Positions 12,101-27,100 are shown, counted from the stretch's first letter. The stretch: DNA of 64,000 nt from Chelonoidis abingdonii (GCF_003597395.2 NC_133770.1:293611456-293675455), one strand, 5' to 3'. Notes: generated from the sequence alone by a model not told the origin. Made by a program: numbers and translations.

Positions 12101-15100
12101 GCTGGTAATGTCTGTTGCATAGCCTAGGAGGCATATACTAGGGAAAGACTGAAGGAGCTCAGTCTGTTCAGTTTAACAGAGAGATGGTTAAGGAGTGACT
12201 TGATCAGTCTATAAGTAGCTGTATCCTTCTCTTCCCTGGAAGCTGGCAAGTGCTCATGTTTTGCTTGTACATCTGATATTCTTAAGGATGATGAAGATCC
12301 TGGGGAGGTCCTAGTGGCGGTGTTGGGTAGGTGGGAATCTTCAGTCCACCTATCTGCAGCAGCTTTATACTTCTAGAAAGAGTGACAGTTGGCTGTGCCT
12401 CCATCTGAATATGCACTGTGTAACTCTGGTAGGGTACCTTGGTAGCTTCCAGGAACAACTCTGGCCTAAACGATGCAATAGGCAAGTTGGATCCACGAGC
12501 AGCTTTACTTCAAAGTAATATAGCAAAATACAATGACAGTGCAACAGAATAAAATGGGTACCTACTGTATCCAGCTGTGACAAGAGAATAGGTGGCAGCT
12601 AGTGGTTGTGACTTAATCGCTACTCACTGCAACAGACTTACGTTAAAAAACAATCAAACCCGTTAAACCCTCCACAAGAACATTCACCATCAGCACCTCC
12701 AGAGTGCGTGCTCCCTTGTAGTTTTAAAATCCCAGACCCTTTACAATTGTGAGTATGACAAACAGGAGTTCAAAGGTGGCTGGCACTAGGTATCTCTGAA
12801 TTACCCTATTATCTGAATTATCTCAGATAATAGGAAGTGAGACACTTTTATATAGAGCAGGTTAAAACTGATACAGTGGTGGCTGTTTTATAACTGGGAT
12901 TATTATCAGCTATCAACTCTAAACAGGCAATTGCATTTCTGTACAAGCTCCCTGGTTGTCATCTTGAGTAGCCTGCGACAAGATGCTGACTCTAGCATGA
13001 GGACTTTCATACCACGCCACCCAGGGGACTGACAAGGTCTCCCAAAATATCGAGGATAGTCTCTGGGATATTCACGCTTGCCTGTGGGCACAGCTCAGGC
13101 CACGTCTACACTACGGGATAATATCAAATTAGCTAAAATCGGTTTTATAAAACTGATATTATAAATTTGATTTCATGCGGCCACACTAGGCACAGTAATT
13201 CGGTGTTGTGCGTCCATGGTCCGAGGCTAACGTCGATTTCTGAAGCTGCATATGTGTGGTAGCTCTTTCCGTAGCTATCCGTAGTTTCCGCTGGTCGTTC
13301 CCCCGCCCCTTGGAATTCTGGTGTTGATTCATTATTGTCGTGGGTGGTTCTGGGTAAATGTCATTCAGTCATTCTCTTCCTCCGGGAAAACAGTCATGAC
13401 AATCCTTGTCATGCCATTTTTTCCCTGATTTGCCCTAGGCAGACGCCACTTAGCACCGGCAACCATGGAGCCCGTTCAGCTCTTTTTTTTATTTCCAGCA
13501 CCGTTATCTGTACGTGGCATGCCGCGGAGAGAAGAGGCGATACTCCAGCGCTAACGCAGCACTTCACTTGCCTTTTGCAATGATAGCAGAGATGGTTACG
13601 GTCGTTCATGTTACCGTCTTACTGCCGGAGAAAAACTGGCAAGTGAGATGACGGGGTTATCTCTTCCCCCTCTGTTTACTGTCTGCTGCTATCATGAGTG
13701 CCCCTTGCTGAAATCGGCCAGGGCGCAATGCAAAAGGCAAAAATTGGGATTGACTCACTTGGGGACGTTGAGGTCAATCCCTCCCTTATGTTCTAAAAAT
13801 AGTCAGTCCTGCCTAGAATAAGGGGCAGTGTATTAGAGGACAGTGTATCAGGCACGCTGCTCCGGTGTCAGTATCAAGGGGGTGCCCCTGCATACAAACC
13901 CACCCGTTTGCTTCCCTCTCCCCCAACCTTCCTGCGCTTACCGGGCCATGTTTCCCCCCCCCCCTTTGTGTCATGAAGTTATAAAGAATGCAGGGAATAG
14001 AAACAGGACTGTTAGTTGAGATGAATTGAGGGGGAGCAGTCCTCCCGGGGCTATGACAGTCCAGGCAGTACGATCTTTTCTTTACACAGGAAAGGAGCGG
14101 GGCTGATGAGCTCAGCCCCCAGTTGCTATTGATGAAGAACAGTAAGCCATTCTGTACCCATCTCTAGGAGCTCATTCCCATTTTTAGTACTCTGAGGGTT
14201 CGCTTATCTTTTGGCTGTCGGCCTTACTAGTGGCCTGGGAGTGCGGCAGGCAGGAGCACTCTACGGGGGGTCTTGGTAGTTGGTGACGACGAGATTGATG
14301 AGTCATATTGTGACGGCGTGCTCCACATCCGGGGAGGCTGAGTGAGGATGCGGTACTCCTGTGTCTGCTTCATCTGCTCAGCAGTTGTGGATCGCATTTC
14401 TGTTTTCTTTCAGGCAGCATTCAGGTGGCACATGAGGGTTGAGATGAAAGAATGTCCATGAAATGATTCTTATCCTTTCTTTCTACGTGTGTGGTGAACT
14501 GGGGAGCTATTCTTTTTGTATACTTTCACTGCCAGACACTGTGTTTTGAAACCTCAACACACTATTGGGAGCTCAGCCAAGAATGTCAAATATTTCAGAG
14601 ACTGCTGTGTGCTGGACGACTGTGGGATAGCGGAGGTCCCTCAGTGACTCCCTCCATCCATGAGCATCCATTTGAGTCTTTGGCTTCCGTTACGCTTGTC
14701 ACGCAGCGCTGTGTATCCTGGGAGATTTTTTTCAAACGGCTTTGCATTTCGTGTTCTGAACCGGAGCTCTGATACAACAGATTTGTCTCCCCAATACAAG
14801 CGACAGATCGTATCTCCCAAGTATGGTCCATGCTGGAGCTCTTTTTGGATTTCGAGACTGCATCGCCTCCCGTGCTGATCAGAGCTCCACGCTGGGCAAA
14901 CAGGAAATGTAATTCAAAATTGGGGGGCTTTTCTATTTACCTGCCCGCTTGCATCCGAGTTCAAGATGTGTCAGTAGTCGGGTCGTGTTGCAACTGTGAT
15001 ATCCGCTCCCGCAGGCCAATAACGTCGATTTCCGTCCACACTAACCGTAATCCGATATGTTATATCGAATTTAGCGCTACTCCTCTCGGTCGGGGTGGAG

Positions 15101-18100
15101 TACAGAAATTGATTTAAAGAGCCCTTTATATCGATATAAAGGGCATTGTAGTGTGGACGGGTACAGCGTTAAATCGATTTAATGCTCTTTAAATCGATTT
15201 AAACGCGTAGTGTAGACCAGGCCACAGGTTCTGCCAGTACAGCCAGCGATTCTGGATGCAACTTTCAGTAGCTGGCTACGAGAGAGAGTAAATGAGCTAG
15301 AGCTCACTGCTAGCAAGCCTGCAGGTACAGTGTGTCCTTAATACTGCTCATGTGGTTTCAGCTGGGACGTCTGGGCAACTGAGTCTTGCAAATCTCTGGA
15401 TCTAAATACAGGCAACTGCTACTAGTTCCTATGTTGCTGGATGCCTAAATCTGGTAAGGTAGCACAGCTGGCTCCCCTCCCTTCTCATGAAATTCTGGAC
15501 ATGCTTTTTCAGGCCATGATCTTTTTTTTTTTTCTCAGCTTCCTCTCTCTCTTCCAGCTACCCAGTTTCCCAGCCTATCAGTACTGTAGGATCCTGTAGG
15601 ATCTCCTGACTTTCCACTTCTGTCCAGATACAGGATTGCAGAGACAAGTTCAAAGTGTCCCAGAAGATGCCAAATGCTGCATCGTAGGATTTGTAGTCCT
15701 TACAGTGCCTAGCCGCTACAATTTAATTGGAAGTAGTTGTAGTTTTTTGGAACCCAGGCACAGTACAAAGAAGCCTAATCAAAACACCTTTGGTAAGGTC
15801 CAGAAGCCCCCATAATGGAAGGAGCCTACATACCTATATGGGGAACAGAAGTTTGATCAGAGGACTCTCTCCAATGTAATATACCTTTCTATGAAAAGAT
15901 CCAGTGACTGTAACTTGAAACTAGACAAACTCAGATTAAAAATGAGGTGCAAATTTTTAACCATGAGGGTAATTAACCATGGGAACAATTTACCAAGGAT
16001 TGTGATGGATTTTCCATCACTGAAATTTTTTAAATCCAGATTGGATGTTTTTCTAAAAGATGTGCTCTAGTAAGTTAAAATGGGAATATATTTAGGGAAG
16101 TCCTATGACCCGTATTAGACACATGGTCGCTGTGGTCCCTTCTGGCTTTATAACCTCTGAACCATTATTTTTTTCAGAATTAATTTTTCTCCACTAGAAC
16201 ACTGAACACTTTTTGCAGGACCATAGCTCTGCTTGGAGGATTGTGGAAAGCTTTTCAATCTTTATAACTGAGCCCCTTTTGTATGACTTAATTGGGGTAC
16301 AATTTTTTACTTTGGCTCAAAATACCAGAAAGCTGAAAATCAGTTCTCCCTGCCCAAATTTTCAGATGTGTGGAAGACAGAGGACACTCCTCCTGGTTGA
16401 AATTCTACACCATTAGGGAGTTCTGCTATACTTCACACTGACAGTCTAGGAGAGCTGCAGGTATTCTGTTCTGAGGACAGCTTTATTGCTATGTGGCTCT
16501 CTGAAACTGTTGCCTTGGTTTATTTTAATTTTTCTGTTATCTGTGCTGGAGAAGCAAGAGGTTTACGTTAAGGTTTTCAAAAGTGACCAGTGATTTGGAG
16601 AGTATTAATTTTTGATACTCTCTTGCAATTCCTTAAAGGGTCCCAATTTTCAGAGTATGGATCTTAAAGGGGCCCAGTTTTCAGTGTGTGGGTGCTCAGT
16701 GCTTTCTGAAAATCGGGCCCCTGTGATGTGTCTCAAGTTGACCACCCAAAAATTGAGCCCCTCCCCCAAATCACTAGTGACTTTGGTCTTAGTGGCTAAA
16801 TCAGGTTCTTGTGTTCGTTAGTTACACTTAGACACCCAAAGCATTCCTGTTGAATTTTCTGGTGGGAAAGGCAGCAGACAACTCGAGTTTCTCTTAGGAT
16901 AGGGTAGGTAGATCGAATAATTAAAAAAGGAAGAGGTCTGCGGCAAGTGAGGTATTGGGAACTGTACTTTAAGTTTTTTAGTTTTGTGGACAGGAAGTCT
17001 GGGGAGGGGTGCTGCAGAAGCCCATATTCTATTATGCAGAGATAGTTGGAACTGGTCACAATTGAATAAAGTATCTCTTTCGGGTACATTGGGCCAGAGT
17101 GATTCCTCAAAACTCCAGCAAGGGAGAGAGCACTGCATTATTTAGCCAGTATAGTGGTCTGCCCTGCTGTACAAGAGACCTGGATTTGATATCTTTTTCC
17201 AGGATCTTGTTCCCTGAGCTTCAGGGTCTGGGAGTTCTGCAGAAGCAGTGCATGTAGTGTGTTGTAGGAGACAACACCTTTTGTTGCTGAAAACCATCCT
17301 CCCCTTGGTTAACTAAGGAGCAGTGGTGACTAGTTCTAAAGAATCAAGCTTAGGCTAGTCTACACTGGCAATGTTAAAGTGCTGCTGTGGCTGTGCTTTA
17401 ACGTGGCTTGTGTAGTCGTGTCAGAGCACTGGGAGAGAGCTCTCCCAGAGCTTTAAAAAAACCACCTCCATGAGGGGCATAGCTAGCCCCCAGCGCTGGT
17501 GCACTGTCTACACAGGCGCTTTACAGTGCTGAAACTTGCTGCGCTCAGGGGTGTGTTTTTTTTTTTTTTTTCCACACTTCTGAGTGAGAAGGTTGCAGCG
17601 CTGTCAAGTGCCAGTGTAGACAAGCCCTTAGGCTTGCTTGGCTGAAGGGATGGGGCCAGAAAGTGGGGTTGGAGGTTGAGATGAGGAGAAGAGATGGCAA
17701 AATCATGGGGGGGAAAAGATTGGATCACCGTGGCTTTGATAGAGAAGAGTTGTCATCATCTGAAAGGAGGGACCAAACTAGGAGTGAATTTTGAAACTAC
17801 TGGCCAAATAATCTATACAGATTTCTGTTCAGGAGAGGACATTGGTCTAACTTTTCAAAAGTGACTAGTAATTTTGGGTAACTTACTTTTAAGTGGCAGA
17901 CTTGAGATATCTTGAAGTATGAGTTTCAGAAAACATGGAACCCCACCTTCTGGAAGTCAGGCCTCTCTGTGGTGTTTCAAATTGGACAACCAAAAATGTA
18001 CCCAAAATTACTAGTCACTTTTGAAAAATTAGATGGTTGTATATGACTGCTGAATGGCTGGCTCAGTGCTAAGAAAGATAAAGTCTGATTATATCTTGTG

Positions 18101-21100
18101 TTTTAGGGTACGTCTGCACTGCACGATTATTTCGAATTAGCTTAAACCGATATTACAAAACAGATCTAATAAAATCGGTTTAGTGCGTCCACAGTGGGAT
18201 CACAAAATCGATTGTTTGCGTCCATGGTCCAAAGCTACCATCGATTTCAGGAGCGGTGCACTGTGGGTAGCTGTTCCTCAGCTATCCCATCGTTCCCACT
18301 TCGTGTTGAGAGCACAGTGCTTGCTGATGGGGCAGAAAACATTGCCCCCGGGTGGTGCTGGGTACAGCTCTCACCCCTCCCTTTGTGAAGACAGCAAGAC
18401 AACCCTTTGGCGCCTTTTTCCCGGAGTGCATTGAGCAAACGCCATCAAGCACAGCAATCATGGACCCTGAGATCACAAACGGTATCCGACCGTTGTCAAC
18501 ACCTCGTGTACTCTCTGCAGCAGCATTCCAGTACACAGAGGGTGACATTTTACAGTACTCAAGGAATATATTATTTACTCTCTTTCACGTGCTGGGGGGG
18601 GGAAGAGACTGACGAGCTGTTCCGTGAACCATGCAAGACACCGTGTATTAAGCTACAGACATTGGGTGCCTCAGCCAAGAATGCAAATAGTTTTCAGAGA
18701 CTGCTGTGGAGACTGGTAGCTGTAGTCCTCATTACCCCCTCCCTCCATGAGCATTCCGTTTGAGTCTCTGGCTCCCGTTACGGTTTGTCACCACCGCTGT
18801 GTACCTGGAGTTTAATTTCAAATGCTTGGCATTTCCTGTTCTTTAAACGGAGCTCTGATAAAACAGATTTGTCTCACCATACAGCGATCAGATCTAGTAT
18901 CTCCCGTAAGTTCAAATGCAGGAGCTACTTATGCATTTGAACTGCATCGCCACCCGTGCTGATCAGAGCTGGACACGTGAAAGCAGGAAATGTCATTCTA
19001 AAGGTCTCAGGGCTTTTCCTGTTTTACCGGGCACTCCGCATCCGAGTTTCACGGATTGCGGACCAGAGCGGTCAGTGTGCACTGTAGTGGATAGCTTCTA
19101 GCCAGAGGCCAATAATGTCGATTTCCGTCGACACGACCCTAATCCGAGTTATCACTTTCGAATTTAGCGCTACTCCTCTCGTCTGGGAGGAGTTCTGAAA
19201 TCGATTTAAGGAGCCGTTTAACTCGATATTAATGACGACGTCGTGTGAACGGGTACAGCGTTAAATCGGTATATCGGCCATTAAACCGATTTAAAGTCGC
19301 AGTGTAGACCTGGCCTGAGACTGTCATTACATCACCTTGTAGTTTGTCAGAAAGGACTTCCAGCACTAAAAGTAGAACCTCTCTATGATGTAACTCCTCC
19401 AGTTATTGGCTGGAATAAACTCTTACATATTTGTCTTTTGTCTCCTCGTGGCTGATCAGGATCCACATTTTCTGATTGTGGGGAACAGTTGGTGGTCTCC
19501 AGTTTATTGTGCTCTGTGGAGCTCTGTTTCTTTGCTAGGCAGTGGGCAAACACAGGGAAAGAAATGGTTACTTCCACATGGAGCTTAAATCCTAAGTTAG
19601 ACACAATCACAACTTCTATTGCACTGAAAATATGATAATATTGTGGTATGAATTGGAGCGGACAACTGTCTAAACTTATTTTCACAGGCGAGCATAATAG
19701 CATATTTATGTACAAAAAATGAACCAAAGCATTTTTTTAAAAAAACAAAATCTGATAATGTAATTAAAATTGAAAATTTATATGCACAAAAGTCAGGAAA
19801 TTCAAAGTTCTAACTTACAGTTATTAATTTCTTTTACAATCCATGCACATTGAATAACACATTTTAATGGTCATTTATTGCATGACTCTACATTTGCGCA
19901 ATGATACTTTAGTAAATTGGAGTTTGACGTACATTTAATTTCTCAATTGTAATGCTGCAGCAGTAACTCTTTTTGGATTGTGTATTTTTAATTTATAACT
20001 GAATAGTGCGTGTGAACCTGCAAGAAACGGGCTAATTTCCAATAATCTCTAGCCTTCTGTGGTTTTGAAATGACTAAGAAGTTAAACTCCCAAAATAGAA
20101 ACATTTGATAGACTTGCACACATGAAGAATAAATAAAGCTGTGTGTGAAAGATATGAAAGAGCAGCTTCATATACAGCAGCAATGTTAAAATCAATTGGA
20201 GCCTCTAAATTATCTAATAACTTGATGTTGAATAGTTGTAGTAATACTTTTATCCATACCAACAATTTTTTGGGTTTTAAGGTATCAAGGAAGAGTTTAT
20301 TTTTTAGCGTCTTTGCATGTTACATTTAAAAAAATATTTCACATACTTCCATTTCAGCTTGCTGGTACATCTGAGACCTCTCAAGGATTTAGACGTTGAT
20401 GATCGTATAAAAGAATTTGCAGCAAAATTATCTTTAATACCCAGTCCTCCACCAGGAACACTCCACTTGGTAATTAGTGAAGCTCAATTTCATAATTATT
20501 TTAACATTACTTGCTATAAAATACTAAGTATGTTGTTGTTTGTGTAAAATGGGGCATGTTCTGTAACACCAGTTTTAATGCCAGTGTGATGCCACTGAAG
20601 TCAGTACCTGTGCTTTGGGGGCATAGACTGCTCTTACCCTGTTTTCTAATGGACACATGGTACACCAAAGAGGTGGGGAGAAGGTGGGGCCATAGCTCTG
20701 CCCTTTCTGCACAGCAGATAGGGTAGTGAGGAGAGGAAGGGTTGTTGAATGGTTAGAGTGCTAGTTTAGTAGTTGGGAGATGTGGTTTCAATTCCCTGCT
20801 CTGCCACAGATGTTTTGTCAGACCTTGGGCAAGTCACTTAGCTTCAATTCCCCATTTGCAAAATGAGGACAATACTTCCTATGTTACAAGGGTGTTGGGA
20901 TAATAAATACATTAAAGATTGTGAGGCTCTCAGATACTACATTAATGGGGACCATATATAGGTGCACTGTAAAAAGGAGTATATTCTTGCTATGTGCACC
21001 TGGGAGCTTCAAGAAGCTGCTTTTGGAATGGTGCAGCTTTCCACAGCTCCGTCTGTGGGTTGTGTCTAATTGGCATGATTCAGCTCCTTCATTATTAACC

Positions 21101-24100
21101 TTATTTATATCAAATCAATCATTATAAGCTGGCCTCCATTTTAAGTTGTAATCAGCAAGCAGTGAAATTACAAATTATGTTTTGGTAAAGTTTCTCAGTT
21201 AGAACTGAAGAAAAAATATTAGATAATAAAACAGGTGAATCCAGACATATATTGCTCTGGTAAAGGCAGTGGTAGCCTAGAAAGACAGAATGCAGTTAGA
21301 CTAAACTTGCAATAGACCTAATTGACAAGAGTCCCTTAAAGATGATGTTTTTATTATGATTACATCAAAATACCTTTTTTACAAAATTATAAAATGTATT
21401 TCATTTCCTCTATTTTAGTATCTGTTTCAGTATCTAAAATCTCTTATTAGACTGAAAAGAAACACACAATGCTTTATAAATCTTTATGGAAATGGTTATT
21501 ATTGAGTTCAATACTTCCAGTACTGCAATTATCTTTTGTATATAAAGCTAAATTTTAGGTTTTGTGCTTATATATATCAAATAATTTTCTGTCAGATAAC
21601 GGTAATATTTTATTGTTTAGAATTGGGATTTAAAATTTTTATGGGACCATTTCTTCATTAAAAATTAATTGAAAATCATGTGTTACTACAGATATTTAAT
21701 ATGAAACCACTTCAGATAGTCTTTCCATCACGGGAGGACCCAGACAGTCCAATTATTGACTTGGATCTTCATCTTCCATTACTATGTTTCAAACCAGAAC
21801 AGGTGCTACAGGTAATAAAAAAAAAACAAAAAACTTCAAAGATTCTGTAAAGTGTCACATTTTTTTTGCTTGTTACCTTGATTTATTTATTTGTTTTGTT
21901 CCCCGAAAAAAATCTGCAAGATGGAGTTCAGGTTGAGAGTACATATCAGTAATTTAAGGTTAAATACATTAGAGAGATGTAATTATCCCCAAATCATACA
22001 CTTGTAAACACAGGAAATTCAGAGCTAAGGTTAAAGTTAAAAGAAATTCTAACACATTAAAAATATGTGGAAATGCCCATTTAGGGCACTCAAACAATTT
22101 AACTCCGTGTGGTAACACCATGCAATAAATGTTTCTGATTAAAGCATTTGTGTGTTTTGAGGTCCAGATTAGATTAGATTAAACTGATTTTTAAAGACAC
22201 ATTAGCTTGATTATTCTTTTTTCTTCATGATCTAACACCAGGTGCTAAATTTCTTAAAGGACCAATTGTTAAAACTCCTGAACTAAACAGATTTACTTGA
22301 AAACTCCCATAAAATTCATTCCATACTAAAACAGTAAGTGCTGTAATTTTGGGGGAGTATACACTGTTTTTATCATACATAGCAGAGAATTCAATCTGTT
22401 TTAAATGTAAAACTCCACCAACCATAACAATAGAGCCACAACAGCTGCCACCATTATGTGTCTAATGTAATTAATGAAGAAAGGCAAGACAATGTCCTGT
22501 GAGCAACCCCTCTTATGTTTTTAATACATCACCATTGTCCCCCTCAGCTGCTTCCTCTTTTGAACTGAAGGGCTGACTGGATCCTTGTTTCATCTGTGCC
22601 TTTGGTGTGTTCCTAGTGCGCATCTAATCCATCTCAGTTCAGAAAATAGGCAGTGTTGGCTTATTTTTTTAGCCGTGCCCACTATCTCACATATTTGTCT
22701 GCTTGCATTTGGTGCACAGCCAGCCTTTCCATTTGAAAATCTTGTGCATGATCACCTCCTTCTAGTGCAGGGGTCGGCAACCTTTCAGAAGTGGTGTGCC
22801 GAGTTTTCATTTATTCACTCTATTTTAAGGTTTCGCATGCCAGTAATACATTTTAACGTTTTTAGAAGGTCTCTTTCTATAAGTCTATAATATATAACTA
22901 AACTATTGTTGTATGTAAAGTAAATAAGGTTTTTTAAAATGTTTAAGAAGCTTCATTTAAAATTAAATTAAAATCCAGAGCCCCCCAGCCCGGTGGCCAG
23001 GACTGGGCAGTGTGAGTGCCACTGAAAATCAGCTTGCGTGCCGCCTTCAGCACATGTGCCATAGGCTACCTACCCCAGTTCTAGTGCATCTGGATACATG
23101 TGCGTTTGGGTAATAGTGCCCATACAAGCTTAACAATTTATGGCCCTTTTCTCTAAAATGTATGTGGTCCATTCGTGCGTTTCATCAGTGCCTGGTTTGG
23201 CTTTTTATCCCTTAATTTTGGTGCTATAAAGGCCTCTTACATTGTAGTCTTGTGGCTAGAGCCAGTGGACTGATAGCCAGGACTCCTGTGGAGAAATCTT
23301 GGTTCCACCGAAGTAATGGCAAAACTCTCATTGACTTCAGTGGGGCCAGTATTTCACCCCGGTTCTTATTCCTAGCACTCCACCTGTGTAAGGATCCTTT
23401 AACTTGTATTTGCTTCAGTTTCTCAATGGGTAAAATGTGTATTACTGTAACACTGATCTCCCTGAAGGTGAACGTCCATTTGTAAATGGTAAAGTGCTTG
23501 GAGATGCTTTTAACAGAATTTGCTCTATGTAACTAATATTAGTTATTTTCATTATTGTTTCCAGATTATAACTTGCATCTTAACAGAGCAGAGGATTGTT
23601 TTCTTTTCTTCTGACTGGGCCCTGCTAACACTCATAGCTGAATGCTTCATGTTGTACCTTCATCCTATTCAATGGCAACACACTTTTGTACCTATTCTAT
23701 CTCATCAGATGCTGGATTTTGTAATGGCCCCAACGTCTTTTCTTATGGGATGTCACATTGATCATTTTGAAGAAGTTAGCCAGGTTTGTCATAGAACATT
23801 CCCACTCTGGCTGCCTCTTTTCCCTAGGGCTGTTTAATAAGCCACCTCCCTTTCCTCAGTTCAGTCCCTCTTTAAAACAAATTTTTGCCAGATTTCTTAC
23901 AAAAAGATTTTTTAACTTCAACAGAACCATCATTTAGTTATAAGAATAAAAATTACTTGATAACTCTTGTCTTTCCTCTCCTTCCCCACTATGGTCTATG
24001 ATCCTTGTTTATGTAATGTCAGATTTGGGTCCCAATCCTGTAAATGTATGTATGCTCAGATGTAATTTATGTGCAGGGGTAATCCCATTGAAGCCAGTGG

Positions 24101-27100
24101 GAATTTTACTCTTGATAATGAGTTACTGCAATCACATACATACATGCATCAGGCCCTCACACTGTACATTTTTCAGGGAGGGCCCATATCTTTGCTTGTT
24201 CCTTTGCGGCACCAAGCACAGCTTTGAAAATGCTTAATATTTTTGTGCAATACATGGGACTCAAATTCCTAATTTTGTCATGATGGATTTCCAGATTAGC
24301 ATTTTTAACACATCAACTTTAGCAATGTAAAGGTGAGTTTTTTAGAATGGAGTTTCAGAATTGGATTCACAGTTTCTTCTTTTTTGAATTTTAATATTAT
24401 TTTAACAAGTGTTTTGTGGGTTGATATATAAAGAGCATTTTCAGTGAAAAATAAAACTGCAACTGCTCAAAGTGACACACTCAGATGGTTTGGGCCCAAA
24501 ATTTAGAGATCTACATTTCTTTGAGGGTTTGTGAGGGTATGGCTACACTACGAGGTTTTTAGCGACATAGCTGTGCTGCTACAGCCGTGCCGCTAAAAGG
24601 CACGCAGTGTAGCTGCTGTTTGTCAGCCCGGAGAGAGCTCTCCTGCTGACAGAAAACTTCCCTCTCACCCACTCTCCATCCCCCACAAGCGGCAGTGGCT
24701 TTGTTGGCAGGAGAACTCAGCTCCCCGCTCCTCTAAGTTCCCTGTGCAGCAGTCACCCAGCAGGCTGTCAATTGCCAGGCAGTTCAGCTGTCCTCCCCCG
24801 ACTCCCATGTGCAGCTCCTACCCTCTGCCTTGGAGTTGCTCCTGGGAGCCTCCTCTTGCTGTGCAAGGGGGAGAGGAAGAGGAGTGCTAATGTCAAGGTG
24901 CCCCCCTCCTCCCCACACTCCTTTTCCCCATCAGGCCATCTCCACAGAGCAGGGGGGACATGACAGGTCTCAGGAGGAGGGAGCTTGCTGGCAGCAAGTT
25001 GAGACAGCAGCTGCTAATCTATTTAAAAAGGCAGTATACCTAAGGTGGGTCAGCATACTTAAAGGGGCAATGCACGTCTGTCTCTCTCTCTCACTCACTC
25101 TGTGTGTCTCTCCCTCTGCCATGCTGTCTCCCCTCCCTTCATTGGTGCTGCCTTGTAGAGTGTGAGGCTACATTAATAACAATGTGTTAACCCTTGAGGG
25201 CTCAGCCTGTTACTAGTTCATCATTTAGCAGTAAGGCATTCCCTGGGAAATATCCTACCCTCTGACACCTCCACCTCAACCAAGCTTCACATTCATCATT
25301 GCTGTGTACGGTATTAAATCATTTAAAACTTGTACTATGTGTGTGTGTATATAGGTATGTATGTGCATGTGTGTGTATACCAGGGGCGGCTCTAGTCCCC
25401 AGCATGCCAAGCGCGTGCTTGGGGTGGCAAGCTGCAGGGGCGCTCTGCCGGTCGCCGGGAGGGCGGCAGGCAGGCAGCCTTTGGCGGTGTGCCTGAGGAG
25501 GGTCCGCTGGAGCTGTGGGACCGGCGACCGGCAGAGCGCCCCCCACAGCATGCCACCGTGCTTGGGGCGGCGAAATGTCTAGAGCCGCCCCTGGTGTATG
25601 CATAGATAGATATAGTCTTTTGTCTGGCGAAAAACATTTCCCTGGAACCTAGCTCTCCCATTTACATAAATTCTTATGGGAAAATTGGATTCGCTTAACA
25701 TTGTTTAGCTTTAAGTAGCATTTTTCAGGAACGTAACTACAATGTTAAGCGAGGAGTTACTGTATTTAATCATTAACATGTTTGTTTTTAAAAAGGAAGC
25801 TGAAGATTTAATTCTAATCAACATTGATAATGGAGACATTACACATTCAAAATCATCTGTAGATGAGGTGATAATTCCAGATGTCCCTTCACAAGCAGCA
25901 GACCTATTTATAAAAAGGTAAAAAGAAATCTGAGTGATTCGTGCCGTAAGTAGGATAAATCCTGGAAAACTCTTATGACAGATTTTGTTTACTTCACATA
26001 AATAAAAATATCAGACTGGGCAAGGGTAAATTGAACTTTTTGTACAGGTAGCTTTATACAGTTACAGTGCATATGTCATAAACACAACCACAGTATCCCT
26101 TCTTTATTATCTGATCAATGTAATGCTTCTTTCCTTATGGGTACTAATGTTGGTATTCCATAATCGTGATCAGTCTATACTGGAAGAAGGATAGACTCTG
26201 GGTATGGTTTAATTAGGCCACAGATTTATCATTTAGATGTCTGGGATTACTCAGCACATAAGGAGTTACCCGCACTGTACACTTAAGTCTTTCAATATCT
26301 ACCTGAGGGCTTTCGTCAGACCCTTCCCTCTCCCCTCCCCTCCCCCCACCACACGCCTTTTCCATTTTGATCCCTAGCCAACCTGCTGCTGGGACCTTAA
26401 CATCCTTTCCCCTCTACTCCCCAAATGAGGATTAAGGTGGACTATAAAGGAGGGGGGAGGGGTTGTCTCCCTGCTGAGCTAGTCATAGGCGTTCTGAACC
26501 CCTTCTGTTCTGCTCCTTTAACAAACACCTCTTGCTGGTGCAGGGAGGGCTTGCCCTTTTTCAAGTCCCTGCCCTTCAGGTTCCTGGGGGATGAGTTGGT
26601 GTTGCCTTGCTGACCTGTTCTGCTTCTGCAGCAGTGTCTGTGCCTCTCTACGCCCCCTAGCCCTTAAAGTGGTATACTCCTTCCCATGGCAAGCCAGATG
26701 ATGGCCACCTCACTTAAGGTGTAATGCAGTCATTGCCAGGGTCACCCAGAGGATTTAGGGGGCCTGGGGTCTTCGGCGGCGGGGCGGGGGAGGCCTGCTT
26801 CGGCGGTAATTTGGTGGCGGGGGGATCCTTCCGCTCCGGGACCCACTGCCAAAGTGCCCCGAAGACCCGCTGCGGGCCCCCACTGCTGAACTGCCGCCAA
26901 AGACCTGGCAGTTTGGTGGTGGGTTCCTCTTCGGCGGTAATTCGGTGGCGGCGCGTCCTTCTGCCCTGGAGCGGAAGGACCCCCCGGCGCCAAATTGCTG
27001 CCGAAGACCTGGAGTGGAAGAAGCTCCGGGGCCCCGGCCCTGCGAGAGTTTTCCGGGGCCCCTGGAGTGAGTGAAGGACCCTGCTCCAGGGACCCCGAAA

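Larger units (their letters stand above)
7671..20357 (+). other. 12.7-kb DENND3 intron rich in MITEs
   Basis: Largest intron. From 5' to 3' it holds a tRNA-like SINE region, a sauropsid interspersed repeat, a TA-flanked MITE, a hAT element, a MIR-like fragment, a second MITE, CR1 fragments, two large Harbinger-type elements and smaller MITEs (all listed separately). The rest (for example 7671-8640, 10440-11240, 12300-13090, 19330-20357) shows nothing I can name. Confidence 0.6.
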
